This document shows positions 26,884-35,989 of a DNA stretch of 64,000 nt, in pieces. Location: positions 1,798,001-1,862,000 of the forward strand of contig NZ_JBISCD010000040.1 in assembly GCF_044386045.1 (NCBI RefSeq), written 5' to 3'. The stretch's first letter is position 1, and the number at the start of each line of letters is the position of its first letter. The notes under the pieces are model-generated. The model made no database searches. It was not told the origin of the DNA and worked only from the letters and a program-made list of their open reading frames with translations. The stretch is from Thalassobellus sediminis (GTDB taxonomy: Bacteria > Bacteroidota > Bacteroidia > Flavobacteriales > Flavobacteriaceae). Both the position numbers and the translations under genes were made by a program.

Positions 26884-29142
26884 ATGAAGAAAAATATATT
26901 AATAGTTACAGTAGTAGGTTTGTTTTTTTCGCTTCAATCTTGTAAACAAGAAGTAAAAAATGATTCAGCAATAGCTGAAGCAACAAACGCTTCAGAAAAG
27001 GTTTATCAACCAAAAGAATTTGATGCTTCAAAATTTGAAACAAAGATTGATTCTTTAGTATCCCAAATGACTTTAGAAGAAAAAATAGGCATGTTGCATG
27101 GTAAGAGTATGTTTGCTACAGGTGGTGTTGAACGATTGGGAATACCAGAATTAAAAATGGCTGATGGTCCTTTAGGAATTAGAGAAGAAATTTCTAGAGA
27201 TAGTTGGGCTCCTGCAGGATGGGACAACGATTTTGCAACCTATTATCCTGCTGCTGGTGCTGTGGCTGCAACTTGGGATCCAGACTTATCCTATGTTTTT
27301 GGTAATAGTGTTGGACAAGAAGCCTGTGCGAGAGGAAAAGATATGTTACTTTCTCCAGCAATTAATATTATTAGAACACCGCTTGGAGGTCGTACCTACG
27401 AATATTTTACCGAAGATCCATTTTTAAACAAAAAATTATCTGTGCCGTTTATTGTAGGTGTACAGGATAATGATGTCATGACTTGTGTAAAACATTTTGC
27501 TGTAAATAATCAAGAAACCAATCGTGGGACAGTAGATGTTTTGGTTGATGAACGTACACTACGCGAAATTTATCTTCCTGCATATAAAGCTGCCGTTATA
27601 GAAGCAAATGCTTATAGTTTAATGGGGGCTTATAATAGATTTAGAGGTGATTATTTATGTGAAAATGATTATATGCTAAATGAAATATTAAGAGGAGAGT
27701 GGGGATTTAAAGGCGTCGTTGTTTCAGACTGGGCTGCTGTGCATACTACAGTAAAATCTTTAGTGAATGGATTGGATATTGAAATGGGCACTCCAAAGCC
27801 ATTTAATGAATATTTTTTAGCTGATAAATTAATTGCAGCAGCAAAAGCAGGTGAGATTTCAGAAAAGGAAATAGATAAACATGTAAAACGTATATTAACT
27901 GTATTATATCAAGTTAAAGCCATTGGTGGTGAAGATAGAGTAGAAGGAAGTCTTGCTACAGAAGCTCATTATAAAGATGCTTATGATATTGCAGCAGAGT
28001 CTATAGTGTTATTGAAGAATGAAAAGAATAGTTTGCCATTAAAATTAGAAGGTGTAAAGTCTATTGCAGTTATTGGAAATAATGCTACAAAGAAAAATGC
28101 TTTAGGCGGATTTGGTGCAGGAGTTAAAACAAAGCGTGAAGTAACACCTTTGGAGGGGCTTCAAAATAGATTGCCAGAAAGTATTAGTATTAATTATGCT
28201 GAAGGTTATTTAGAAAGATATAGTGAAAATAATAACGATCAAAAAGAAGATGTTTCTCACAATGGTCCAACAACAGTTGATGAATTAGACGAGGCAAAAT
28301 TAAAAGAAGCTATAGAAGCAGCCAAAAACTCTGATATAGCAATCATTTTTGCAGGCTCTAATAGAGATTATGAAACTGAGGCTTCAGATAGGGCTGATTT
28401 GTTTTTACCATTCGGACAAGAAGAACTCATAGAAAAAGTATTGGAGGTTAATCCGAATGCCATAGTTGTAATGATTGGTGGTGCACCTTTCGATTTAGGA
28501 AAAGTAAAAGAACAAGCTTCTGCCTTAATTTGGAGTTGGTTTAATGGTTCTGAAGGTGGAAATGCTTTAGCCGATGTGATTTTAGGCAATGTTAATCCTT
28601 CAGGTAAATTACCTTGGACCATGCCTAAAAAACTTGAAGATTCACCTGCACATGCTACTAACAGTTTTCCTGGAGGTGAATCGGTTACTTATACCGAAGG
28701 TCTTTTAGTTGGATACCGTTGGTTCGATACTAAAAATGTAGAACCTTTGTATCCTTTTGGATACGGGTTGTCATATACAAATTTTGAATTTTCAGATTTA
28801 AAAACAGATAAAGAAAGTTATACTGAAAATGACATTATAAAAGTAATATTTACTATCAAAAACACAGGACGTGTTGATGGGAAAGAAGTTACTCAATTAT
28901 ATGTTTCAAACCCAGAATCATCTGTTGAAAAAGCGGCTAAAGAATTAAAAGGTTTTAAAAAAGTATTTCTAAAAAGTGGTGCTTCAGAACATGTAACCAT
29001 TCAAGTGCCTGCTAAAGAATTAGCTTATTATAATGAAGCAAAAAAAAGCTGGTTAGTAGAACCAGGAACTTATAATTTTAAAATAGGTAATTCTTCTAGA
29101 AATATAGTGTCAGAGGTTTCTGTGACAATTAAGAAAAAGTAA
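26884..29142 (+). CDS. GH3 family beta-glycosidase lipoprotein (beta-glucosidase-like)
   Basis: This 752-residue protein has a lipoprotein signal (VVGLFFSLQSC, Cys20). The GH3 N-terminal barrel shows MTLEEKIGMLHG, KMADGPLGIRE and KHFAVNNQETNR; the nucleophile is Asp282 in VVSDWAAVHTT. The C-terminal alpha/beta domain starts near SIVLLKNEKNSLPL, and a fibronectin-III-like domain closes the protein (NTGRVDGKEVTQLYVSNP). Most proteins of this layout are beta-glucosidases, with beta-xylosidases as the alternative. It starts 29 bp after the GH31 gene. Beside an alpha-xylosidase it could trim the glucan backbone of xyloglucan oligosaccharides after the xylose is removed. Confidence 0.9.
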   Translation: MKKNILIVTVVGLFFSLQSCKQEVKNDSAIAEATNASEKVYQPKEFDASKFETKIDSLVSQMTLEEKIGMLHGKSMFATGGVERLGIPELKMADGPLGIREEISRDSWAPAGWDNDFATYYPAAGAVAATWDPDLSYVFGNSVGQEACARGKDMLLSPAINIIRTPLGGRTYEYFTEDPFLNKKLSVPFIVGVQDNDVMTCVKHFAVNNQETNRGTVDVLVDERTLREIYLPAYKAAVIEANAYSLMGAYNRFRGDYLCENDYMLNEILRGEWGFKGVVVSDWAAVHTTVKSLVNGLDIEMGTPKPFNEYFLADKLIAAAKAGEISEKEIDKHVKRILTVLYQVKAIGGEDRVEGSLATEAHYKDAYDIAAESIVLLKNEKNSLPLKLEGVKSIAVIGNNATKKNALGGFGAGVKTKREVTPLEGLQNRLPESISINYAEGYLERYSENNNDQKEDVSHNGPTTVDELDEAKLKEAIEAAKNSDIAIIFAGSNRDYETEASDRADLFLPFGQEELIEKVLEVNPNAIVVMIGGAPFDLGKVKEQASALIWSWFNGSEGGNALADVILGNVNPSGKLPWTMPKKLEDSPAHATNSFPGGESVTYTEGLLVGYRWFDTKNVEPLYPFGYGLSYTNFEFSDLKTDKESYTENDIIKVIFTIKNTGRVDGKEVTQLYVSNPESSVEKAAKELKGFKKVFLKSGASEHVTIQVPAKELAYYNEAKKSWLVEPGTYNFKIGNSSRNIVSEVSVTIKKK

Positions 29143-29151
29143 ATTGGATAG

Positions 29152-31236
29152 ATGAAAAACAGGCTTTCTGTAATATTATTATTTGTACTATTATCAACAA
29201 CCGTTTATACCCAAGACGGCTCTCACTTCTTTCAAAAGGAAGAATTAATGTCTATGGGTATATACTATTACCCAGAACATTGGGATGATAGTGAATGGGA
29301 ACGTGATATTAGAAATATATCAGAATTAGGTTTTGAATTTATCCATCTAGCAGAATTTGCTTGGATCAACATGGAGCCACAAGAAGGTGTTTACGATTTT
29401 GAATGGTTAGATGAGGTTATAAATCTTGCTACTAAATACAATTTAAAAGTCATTTTAGGAACACCAACAGCCATTTCTCCCGTTTGGATGGGTATTAAAT
29501 ATCCTGAAATTTATGCCATGGGTTCTAATTATTTAAGAGCAGAACATGGTACAAGAGCGCAGCAATCGTTAAGCAATCCAGTTTGGAGAGATTTTTCAAA
29601 AAAAATAATAACAAAACTAGGTGAACGCTATGGGAATAATTCGGCTGTTATTGGTTGGCAATTAGATAACGAACCCGAAGCTAAAGCAGATTATAGTCCA
29701 TCGTCACAAGAAGCCTTTAAAGTATGGTTAGAAAATAAATACAAAACCATTGATGCTTTAAATCATGCTTGGGGAGCAGCTTTTTGGAACCAAACCTATG
29801 CTGATTTTAATCAAATAAAAATCCACAATGCCAATCATGTAGGTTGGTGGGGAGCTAACCCGCATGCGTTATTAGATTTTAAACGCTATTCGGCAGACAT
29901 GCAAGCCGATTTTTTAGATTTTCAAGCCGATATATTACGTCCGTTAATATCTGAAAACCAATACATCACTACTAATTATACAGCAACAACTTATGGAGCA
30001 GACCCAAGGCGTACCAAGAAATTAGATTTTAACGCTTTTACAAGTTACCCAAACAAAGGGCAAGCTAATATTGGTGAAAACGGATTCAGACTGGGAGATT
30101 CTAAAGAAATTTCGTTTGCATTGAGTTTCTTTAAACCAGAAAATGAAGTATCTGGCGTTATGGAATTACAACCTGGTTTTGTGAATTGGGGCAACATAAA
30201 TCCGTTACTACAACCAGGAGCATTACGCATGTGGCTTTACCATTGTTTTGGAGGGGATTTATCGTTTGCTTGTTCGTATCGGTATCGTCAAATAAATTAC
30301 AGTGCAGAACAGTACCATAGTGGTATTACAACTTTAGACGGAGTATCCTTATCGCAAGGCGGAAAAGATTATAAGCAAGCTATTCAAGAAATGAAAATTT
30401 TGCGAGATGCCTATAATCCTAAATCTAAAATGCCTTCAGAATTAAAAAAACGAAAAACAGCCTTACTTTGGAATTACGATAATTTATGGAGCATGTCGCG
30501 TCAAGGGCAAACAAGCCAATGGAATACCTTATCATTTTTTCAGAAATATTTAGAAATAAGTAAATCGTTTGGAGCGCCTTCAGATATTATTTATGACGAT
30601 GATAATTTAAATGATTACAAGGTGGTTATTATTCCTGCTTTTGAGTTGGTTGATGATGCTACTATTACAAAATGGACTGATTATGTGAAGCAAGGTGGAA
30701 ATCTTGTTTTAACGGTTAGAACAGGTGTGAAAGATAAAAACGGGCATTTATTTCAATCAGCTTACGGAGAAAAATTATATCCACTCATTGATGCTAAAAT
30801 TGATTATTTCGATCATTTATTACCACACATGAAAGGCACTATTTCTGGAAATACTAAAGAATATTACTGGAATAATTGGGCAGATTTGGTAAATGCTAAC
30901 AAGCCAGAAAATGTATTAGCAACTTATACGAATCAATTCTACGCAGGAAAATCAGCTGTAGTAAGCAACAAAATAGGTGAAGGCACTGTAACCTATATTG
31001 GAGTAGATACAGATGATGCACAACTTGAAAAAGATGTATTAAGAAGTGTTTATAATACCGCTAATATTTCTACTGAAAATTATCCTGAAGGCGTGTATGT
31101 ACAATGGCGAGATGGGTTCTGGGTTGCCGTAAATTATTCATCAAAAGCCTATCCGTTAGAATTACCAAACAAAGCCAAGGTATTAATTGGTACAAAAATA
31201 GTAGAGTCTGGTGGTGTAACGGTTTGGACAGAATAA
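29152..31236 (+). CDS. GH42 family beta-galactosidase, secreted
   Basis: This 694-residue protein has a signal peptide (LSVILLFVLLSTTVYTQ, about 4-20) and a GH42 catalytic barrel: MGIYYYPEHWDDSEWERDI at about 35-53, acid/base Glu174 in GWQLDNEPE and nucleophile Glu338 in VMELQPGFVNWG. A trimerisation-like Rossmann domain (about 430-640) and a short C-terminal beta domain follow. GH42 enzymes remove terminal beta-galactose; many are cytoplasmic, and here the signal peptide implies the periplasm. It starts 9 bp after the GH3 stop. Beta-galactosyl units on xylose side chains or on pectic galactan are plausible substrates. Confidence 0.9.
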   Translation: MKNRLSVILLFVLLSTTVYTQDGSHFFQKEELMSMGIYYYPEHWDDSEWERDIRNISELGFEFIHLAEFAWINMEPQEGVYDFEWLDEVINLATKYNLKVILGTPTAISPVWMGIKYPEIYAMGSNYLRAEHGTRAQQSLSNPVWRDFSKKIITKLGERYGNNSAVIGWQLDNEPEAKADYSPSSQEAFKVWLENKYKTIDALNHAWGAAFWNQTYADFNQIKIHNANHVGWWGANPHALLDFKRYSADMQADFLDFQADILRPLISENQYITTNYTATTYGADPRRTKKLDFNAFTSYPNKGQANIGENGFRLGDSKEISFALSFFKPENEVSGVMELQPGFVNWGNINPLLQPGALRMWLYHCFGGDLSFACSYRYRQINYSAEQYHSGITTLDGVSLSQGGKDYKQAIQEMKILRDAYNPKSKMPSELKKRKTALLWNYDNLWSMSRQGQTSQWNTLSFFQKYLEISKSFGAPSDIIYDDDNLNDYKVVIIPAFELVDDATITKWTDYVKQGGNLVLTVRTGVKDKNGHLFQSAYGEKLYPLIDAKIDYFDHLLPHMKGTISGNTKEYYWNNWADLVNANKPENVLATYTNQFYAGKSAVVSNKIGEGTVTYIGVDTDDAQLEKDVLRSVYNTANISTENYPEGVYVQWRDGFWVAVNYSSKAYPLELPNKAKVLIGTKIVESGGVTVWTE

Positions 31237-31244
31237 TTACTAAC

Positions 31245-32750
31245 ATGAGAAAATCGGTTTATATTTTATGCATGGCTTTAATCATACTAAGCTGTGCAAA
31301 AAACAAAAAGGAGCTACAAGAGCCTATAAAACCTAAATATGAGGCTAATTGGGAATCTTTAGGGAAATACGATGAAGCTGCCGAATGGTTTAAAGATGCT
31401 AAATTCGGGATTTATGCCCACTGGGGCGTGATGTCCGTACCAGCCTTTGCAAACGATTGGTATGCAAGAAATATGCATATAGAAGGCTCAGATGAATTTA
31501 AACATCATGTAGAAACTTATGGTGAGCATTCAAAATTTGGATATCACGATTATGTTCCTATGTTTAAAGCTGAAAAATTTGATGCCAATGCCTGGGCAGA
31601 TCTTTTTGAGAAATCGGGTGCTAAGTTTGCGGGTTTGGTTGCTCAACATCACGATGGTTGGTCTAACTGGGGTAGTAAAATTAACCCATGGAATGCCCTT
31701 GATATGGGGCCAAAACGAGATGTTTATGGCGAACTAAGTGAAGCTATTAAGAAAAAAAACATGAAGTTTGTAGCGTCGTTTCATATGGCTCGAAATCTTC
31801 AAGTATACAAAGAACAACCAGAAAAATGGTTGAATGATACATCCTATTTTCCATATAATCCTAAACTGGCAACGTCTTCTGAAGATCCACTTTTATCCAA
31901 AATGTATGGTAATATTTCAAAGGAGAAATTCAATAACGATTGGATAGGTCAACTAAAGGAAGTGATTGATAATTACAGTCCAGATTTAATTTATTTCGAT
32001 AGTCAGACTCAAAAAATACCTGAGTCTTATAAACAAGAATTTGCTGCGTATTATTTTAATAATGCTGATGAAGAAAATAAGCAAGTAGTATTTACACATA
32101 AAGAAGGAGAATTTCCAAAAATGGTAAGTTTAGAAGATTTTGAAAAAGGCCGCATGAATAAAATCACTAAGGATTTTTGGTTAACAGACGAAACCGTATC
32201 TGTTGGTAGTTGGAGTTACACGAATACTTTAGTCTTGAAAAAAACGAAAGAGATTATTCATGTTTTAGCTGATGTAGTAAGTAAGAATGGTGCGTTAATG
32301 CTTAATGTGTCTCCTATGGCAAATGGTATGATTCCTCAAAATCAGCAAGATATTTTATTAGAAATTGGAGATTGGTTAAAAACTAATGGAGAAGCTATTT
32401 ATGGTTCTAGACCATGGAAGGTTTTTGGAGAAGGCCCTACCAAACAAGAAAAGTCGGGTATGTTTTTAGATAAGATTACTTATACACCTGATGACATTCG
32501 CTATACCAGAAATGGAAACACAATTTATGCTATAGTTTTAGGTTGGTCAGGTAATAATAAACCTTTAACTTTAACAGCTTTTACAAATGCTGTTTTAGGA
32601 AATTATATCCCAAAAATTAAAACTGTTTCTATATTAGGTTATAAAAATGAAGTTCCTTTTTTAATAGATGTTAAAGGATTACACTTGAAAACACCTAATC
32701 AAGAAATTAGCGATAAAGCTTTTGTAATTAAAATTGAAACAAAATCATAA
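31245..32750 (+). CDS. GH29 family alpha-L-fucosidase lipoprotein
   Basis: The start at 31245 was chosen because it gives a clean lipoprotein signal (MRKSVYILCMALIILSC, Cys about 17) and follows the GH42 stop by 8 bp; an earlier in-frame ATG would overlap the GH42 gene and add unrelated sequence. The 501-residue product has GH29 hallmarks: WFKDAKFGIYAHWGVMSVP, AGLVAQHHDGWSNW, the nucleophile Asp252 in DLIYFDSQ, FWLTDETVSVGSWSYT and NGALMLNVSPMANG. A C-terminal beta-sandwich follows. It should release alpha-L-fucose, for example from fucosyl-galactose side chains of xyloglucan or rhamnogalacturonan. The acid/base residue is not conserved across GH29 and I cannot place it. Confidence 0.9.
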   Translation: MRKSVYILCMALIILSCAKNKKELQEPIKPKYEANWESLGKYDEAAEWFKDAKFGIYAHWGVMSVPAFANDWYARNMHIEGSDEFKHHVETYGEHSKFGYHDYVPMFKAEKFDANAWADLFEKSGAKFAGLVAQHHDGWSNWGSKINPWNALDMGPKRDVYGELSEAIKKKNMKFVASFHMARNLQVYKEQPEKWLNDTSYFPYNPKLATSSEDPLLSKMYGNISKEKFNNDWIGQLKEVIDNYSPDLIYFDSQTQKIPESYKQEFAAYYFNNADEENKQVVFTHKEGEFPKMVSLEDFEKGRMNKITKDFWLTDETVSVGSWSYTNTLVLKKTKEIIHVLADVVSKNGALMLNVSPMANGMIPQNQQDILLEIGDWLKTNGEAIYGSRPWKVFGEGPTKQEKSGMFLDKITYTPDDIRYTRNGNTIYAIVLGWSGNNKPLTLTAFTNAVLGNYIPKIKTVSILGYKNEVPFLIDVKGLHLKTPNQEISDKAFVIKIETKS

Positions 32751-32762
32751 AAATTACAACAC

Positions 32763-34715
32763 ATGAAGCTTTTATTTTCTCTATTTTTTTTTGTATTTAC
32801 TATATTCTCATATGCTAATGTAGAATTACCATTATTGTTTTCTGATGGTATGGTTTTACAACGAAATAAACCAATTCCAGTTTGGGGTTGGGCAAGTGCT
32901 AACGAGAAAATAGTTATTCATTTTAATAATCAAATTGTAAAAACAAAGGCTAATAAATCAGGTAAATGGAAAGCGAATTTAAAGCCTGAAATAGCTGGTG
33001 GTCCTTACGTTTTATCTATTAAAGGTGAAAATGCTATTACAATAAACGATGTTTTAGTTGGAGAGGTTTGGATTTGTAGTGGACAGTCTAATATGCAATT
33101 TACTGTTAATCGAGCTAAGAATTTTAAAGAAGAATTAAAGGACGCAAATTACCCTATGATTCGTCACTTTTTAGTTGAAAAAGGTATGGGGTCTATACCT
33201 AAATCAAAGTTAAAATCAGGAAATTGGGAAATCTGCGATAAAACTACAGTAGGTGGTTTTTCGGCTGTTGGATACTTTTTTGCTAAAAAGATATATAGCG
33301 AACTTAAAATTCCTGTGGGTCTTATTCATTCTTCATGGGGTGGGACTCATGTTGAAACTTGGACAAGTAGAGACGCTTTTGAAGGAAGTGATGAATTTAA
33401 AAGTATGATTGCTAAAATGCCTAATATTGATATTGAATCGCTTTTAGAAGAACAAATGCAATTGATAACTGATAAAGTTGAAAAAGTTCAAGGTTCGAAA
33501 GTGTCATTTGAAAACGAATCGACTTATAAAAATGTTGGTTATAGTGATGCTAATTGGCCAGAAATACATGCGCCAGAGTATTGGGAAAGTCAGCAGTTTC
33601 CTAATTTAGATGGTACCGTATGGATGCGTAAAACCATTACTATTTCTAAAGAGGATGCAAACAAAGAAGGATATCTTGAATTGGCGAAAATTGACGATCA
33701 AGATTCAACGTACGTAAATGGAACTTTTGTTGGAACCACCAGAAGATATGATGAAAAAAGAGCTTATAATGTTCCTGCAAATGTTTTAAAGGCAGGGAAA
33801 AATGTTATTGCTATTAGAATTTTTGATTATGCAGGAGGCGGAGGTATTTGGGGAGACGCTTCCGACTTAAAACTAACAACTCAAAACGAAGTACTATCTT
33901 TAGTTGGTAATTGGAAAATTAAAGTGGTTGATATAAGAAGTCAAGTATCTCCAAATAGTTATCCATCATTACTTTATAATGCTATGATAAGTCCATTAAT
34001 TCCTTATGCTTTTCAAGGGGTGTTGTGGTATCAAGGTGAAGCCAATGTTTATAGATCAGAACAGTATAAAAAAGCATTCCCTTTGATGATTAAAGATTGG
34101 AGAACAAAATGGAATCAAGGAGATTTTCCTTTCTACTTTGTGCAATTATCTAGTTATGACGAATTTGGTGGTAATGATAGTAATACAGGTAGTAAATGGG
34201 CTGAACTTAGGGAAGCACAATCCTATACGTTACAAACAGTTTCTAACACAGGAATGGCTGTAACGACTGATATTGGTAACGCCAAAGATATTCATCCAAT
34301 AAACAAACAAGATGTTGGTAAAAGGCTTGCTGCAGTTGCTTTAAATAAAGTTTATGCTAAAGATGTGGTTTTTAGCGGACCAACTTTCAAGTCTATGGAG
34401 GTAAAAGAAAATAAAATTATAGCAACTTTTGATAATTTAGGCAGCGGTTTAATGACTCCTGATAAATATGGTTATATAAAAGGCTTTGAAATTGCTGGAG
34501 CCGATAAAGTGTTTCATTTTGCCAAGGCTTATATAAAGGATAATAAGGTTGTTATTTATAATAAAAATGTGTCAAACCCAGTGACTATTCGTTATGGTTG
34601 GGCAGATGATGCAGGCGATTGTAATTTATATAATAAAGAACATTTCCCCGCTTCACCTTTTAGAACAGATACATGGGAAACGCTTACTAAAGATGTAAAG
34701 TACTCATTAAATTAA
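32763..34715 (+). CDS. SASA-family carbohydrate acetylesterase (sialate O-acetylesterase-like)
   Basis: This 650-residue secreted protein has a signal peptide (LLFSLFFFVFTIFSYA, about 3-18). The SGNH/SASA domain shows the catalytic-serine block CSGQSNMQF (Ser109), the WGGTHVETW block, VLWYQGEANVYR and the Asp-His block DIHPINKQDVGKRLA. A galactose-binding-like jelly roll is inserted at about 250-380 (WPEIHAPEYWESQQFP; NVIAIRIFDYAGGGGIWG). In polysaccharide loci this family removes acetyl groups from plant glycans, and 'sialate' is only the family name. It is the last gene of the five-gene operon, 12 bp after the fucosidase. Acetylated galactose of xyloglucan or acetylated pectin are plausible targets. 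Confidence 0.88.
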   Translation: MKLLFSLFFFVFTIFSYANVELPLLFSDGMVLQRNKPIPVWGWASANEKIVIHFNNQIVKTKANKSGKWKANLKPEIAGGPYVLSIKGENAITINDVLVGEVWICSGQSNMQFTVNRAKNFKEELKDANYPMIRHFLVEKGMGSIPKSKLKSGNWEICDKTTVGGFSAVGYFFAKKIYSELKIPVGLIHSSWGGTHVETWTSRDAFEGSDEFKSMIAKMPNIDIESLLEEQMQLITDKVEKVQGSKVSFENESTYKNVGYSDANWPEIHAPEYWESQQFPNLDGTVWMRKTITISKEDANKEGYLELAKIDDQDSTYVNGTFVGTTRRYDEKRAYNVPANVLKAGKNVIAIRIFDYAGGGGIWGDASDLKLTTQNEVLSLVGNWKIKVVDIRSQVSPNSYPSLLYNAMISPLIPYAFQGVLWYQGEANVYRSEQYKKAFPLMIKDWRTKWNQGDFPFYFVQLSSYDEFGGNDSNTGSKWAELREAQSYTLQTVSNTGMAVTTDIGNAKDIHPINKQDVGKRLAAVALNKVYAKDVVFSGPTFKSMEVKENKIIATFDNLGSGLMTPDKYGYIKGFEIAGADKVFHFAKAYIKDNKVVIYNKNVSNPVTIRYGWADDAGDCNLYNKEHFPASPFRTDTWETLTKDVKYSLN

Positions 34716-34740
34716 AAGCTTGTTTTCAATTTAAATAAAA

Positions 34741-35829
34741 TTAATCAATGTTATTAATGTTTTCATTTTCAAACATAAATTCACTTCTTTCATTATAGAC
34801 AACATTTTCTTTTGTAAGAATGTCAATGGGAAGGTATATTTTATTATTTGGTATGGTCTTTTTATTTAAATAGTTAACCATAAGTCGAATAGATTCATAG
34901 CCTTGGTCGAAAGGCTTTTGAGATATTAAAAATGAAACGGTATCATTTTTAAGACAAGCAATATTTTGTGGTGTATTGTCAAATCCAATCAGTTTAAGTT
35001 TTTTTAATGATTCTTTTCCTATATAATCAACAAAAACATGTATTCTACTTGAAGGAATGAAAATACCTCTAATACCTTCATGTAGTTTTAAAAACGAATG
35101 TATTTTTTCTTTAGTTTCAATAGTATTATTCAGGTTGTCTATGGTTAATATGGATGTTTCTTCTTTTATATTGTTTTTAGAAAAGTAATTGTTAAAACCT
35201 TCAATTCTTCTAGAAATAGCATTGTTTTTAGTTGTTTTATATCTGGATTGAATGATTAAAAAATTAGACTGTCCAGGTAAACTTAAATGCATTAATTTAC
35301 CAGCAATATAACCTGCTGTATAAGAATCTTGACCAATAAAAGCGTCGTTTTTAAATCCTTCTATGTCAATGTTCAAAAACATATATGGGATTTTAAGTTT
35401 TTCTAATTTGTTTACAATTTGTTTTGTTTCTTTTATAAAAATCGGCACTAATAAAACTGCTGTCGGTTTTGTTTTTATTAAGGTTTTAAAAGTGTACAAA
35501 TAGGAGCTTGCATCATATTGGTTGAATCTAAAACAATTGACTTGAGTTCCTACATTTTTAACATCCTCGCTTGCTTTCAAAATTCCTAGATAAGGAGATT
35601 TCCAAAATAAATCGGAGTCATTATAATCTGGAATTAATGCAGAGATTTTATAATTGTTTTTTAATGCAAGTGCACTAGCTACTGGATTTACACTAAAGTT
35701 TCTTTTTTTTATAATCTCTTGGATTTTTGCTTCCGTTTTTTTTGAAACACCACCACGATTATGCAAAACTCTGTCTACTGTACCTTCTGATACATTTGCT
35801 TCTTTAGCGATGTCTTTTATTGTAATCAT
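34741..35829 (-). CDS. LacI family transcriptional regulator
   Basis: This 362-residue protein has an N-terminal LacI helix-turn-helix (TIKDIAKEANVSEGTVDRVL, about 3-22) with the hinge helix near NPVASALALKNNY, and a periplasmic-binding-like effector domain (ISALIPDYND; AFIGQDSYTAGYIAGK; KLIGFDNTP). It is transcribed divergently from the SDR/uxuA pair, and a 12-bp palindrome in the shared region is its probable operator. Control of the uronate pair, and perhaps of the neighbouring enzyme operon that converges on it, is inferred. The effector is probably a sugar acid or oligosaccharide. Confidence 0.92.
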   Translation of the reverse strand: MITIKDIAKEANVSEGTVDRVLHNRGGVSKKTEAKIQEIIKKRNFSVNPVASALALKNNYKISALIPDYNDSDLFWKSPYLGILKASEDVKNVGTQVNCFRFNQYDASSYLYTFKTLIKTKPTAVLLVPIFIKETKQIVNKLEKLKIPYMFLNIDIEGFKNDAFIGQDSYTAGYIAGKLMHLSLPGQSNFLIIQSRYKTTKNNAISRRIEGFNNYFSKNNIKEETSILTIDNLNNTIETKEKIHSFLKLHEGIRGIFIPSSRIHVFVDYIGKESLKKLKLIGFDNTPQNIACLKNDTVSFLISQKPFDQGYESIRLMVNYLNKKTIPNNKIYLPIDILTKENVVYNERSEFMFENENINNID

Positions 35830-35906
35830 ATTATATTTTTAATCGAAAATAAAACCTGTATTAAATAATAAATATGGAGCAAGTTAGTAATAATATTTAA
35901 ATTTTC

Positions 35907-35918
35907 GTGTGCGCACAC
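35907..35918. promoter_or_regulatory. Candidate LacI operator (GTGTGCGCACAC)
   Basis: A perfect 12-bp palindrome, GC-rich in a very AT-rich gap, lies between the divergent lacI and SDR/uxuA genes with the central CG typical of LacI-family operators. It lies 11-22 bp upstream of the TATATTTG box, so a bound repressor would cover the -33 region. Confidence 0.65.
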
Positions 35919-35928
35919 TATTTTTTAA

Positions 35929-35936
35929 TATATTTG
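35929..35936 (+). promoter_or_regulatory. Candidate -7 promoter element (TATATTTG) for the SDR/uxuA operon
   Basis: An exact match to the Bacteroidota TAnnTTTG box lies 54 bp before the SDR start. No TTTG was found at the -33 spacing, where the palindromic operator begins instead. Confidence 0.55.
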
Positions 35937-35989
35937 CTATATATACACATGTAAAATAAGTTTTCAACTAATAAAAAGTAATAGTAATA

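Noticed and set aside
31104..31244. Extended N-terminus for the GH29 fucosidase
   Set aside because: It would overlap the GH42 coding region and precede the clean lipoprotein signal at 31245.
32763..34715. Sialic acid catabolism from the 'sialate O-acetylesterase' family name
   Set aside because: No sialidase, sialic acid lyase or transporter is nearby; the enzymes around it act on plant-type glycans.
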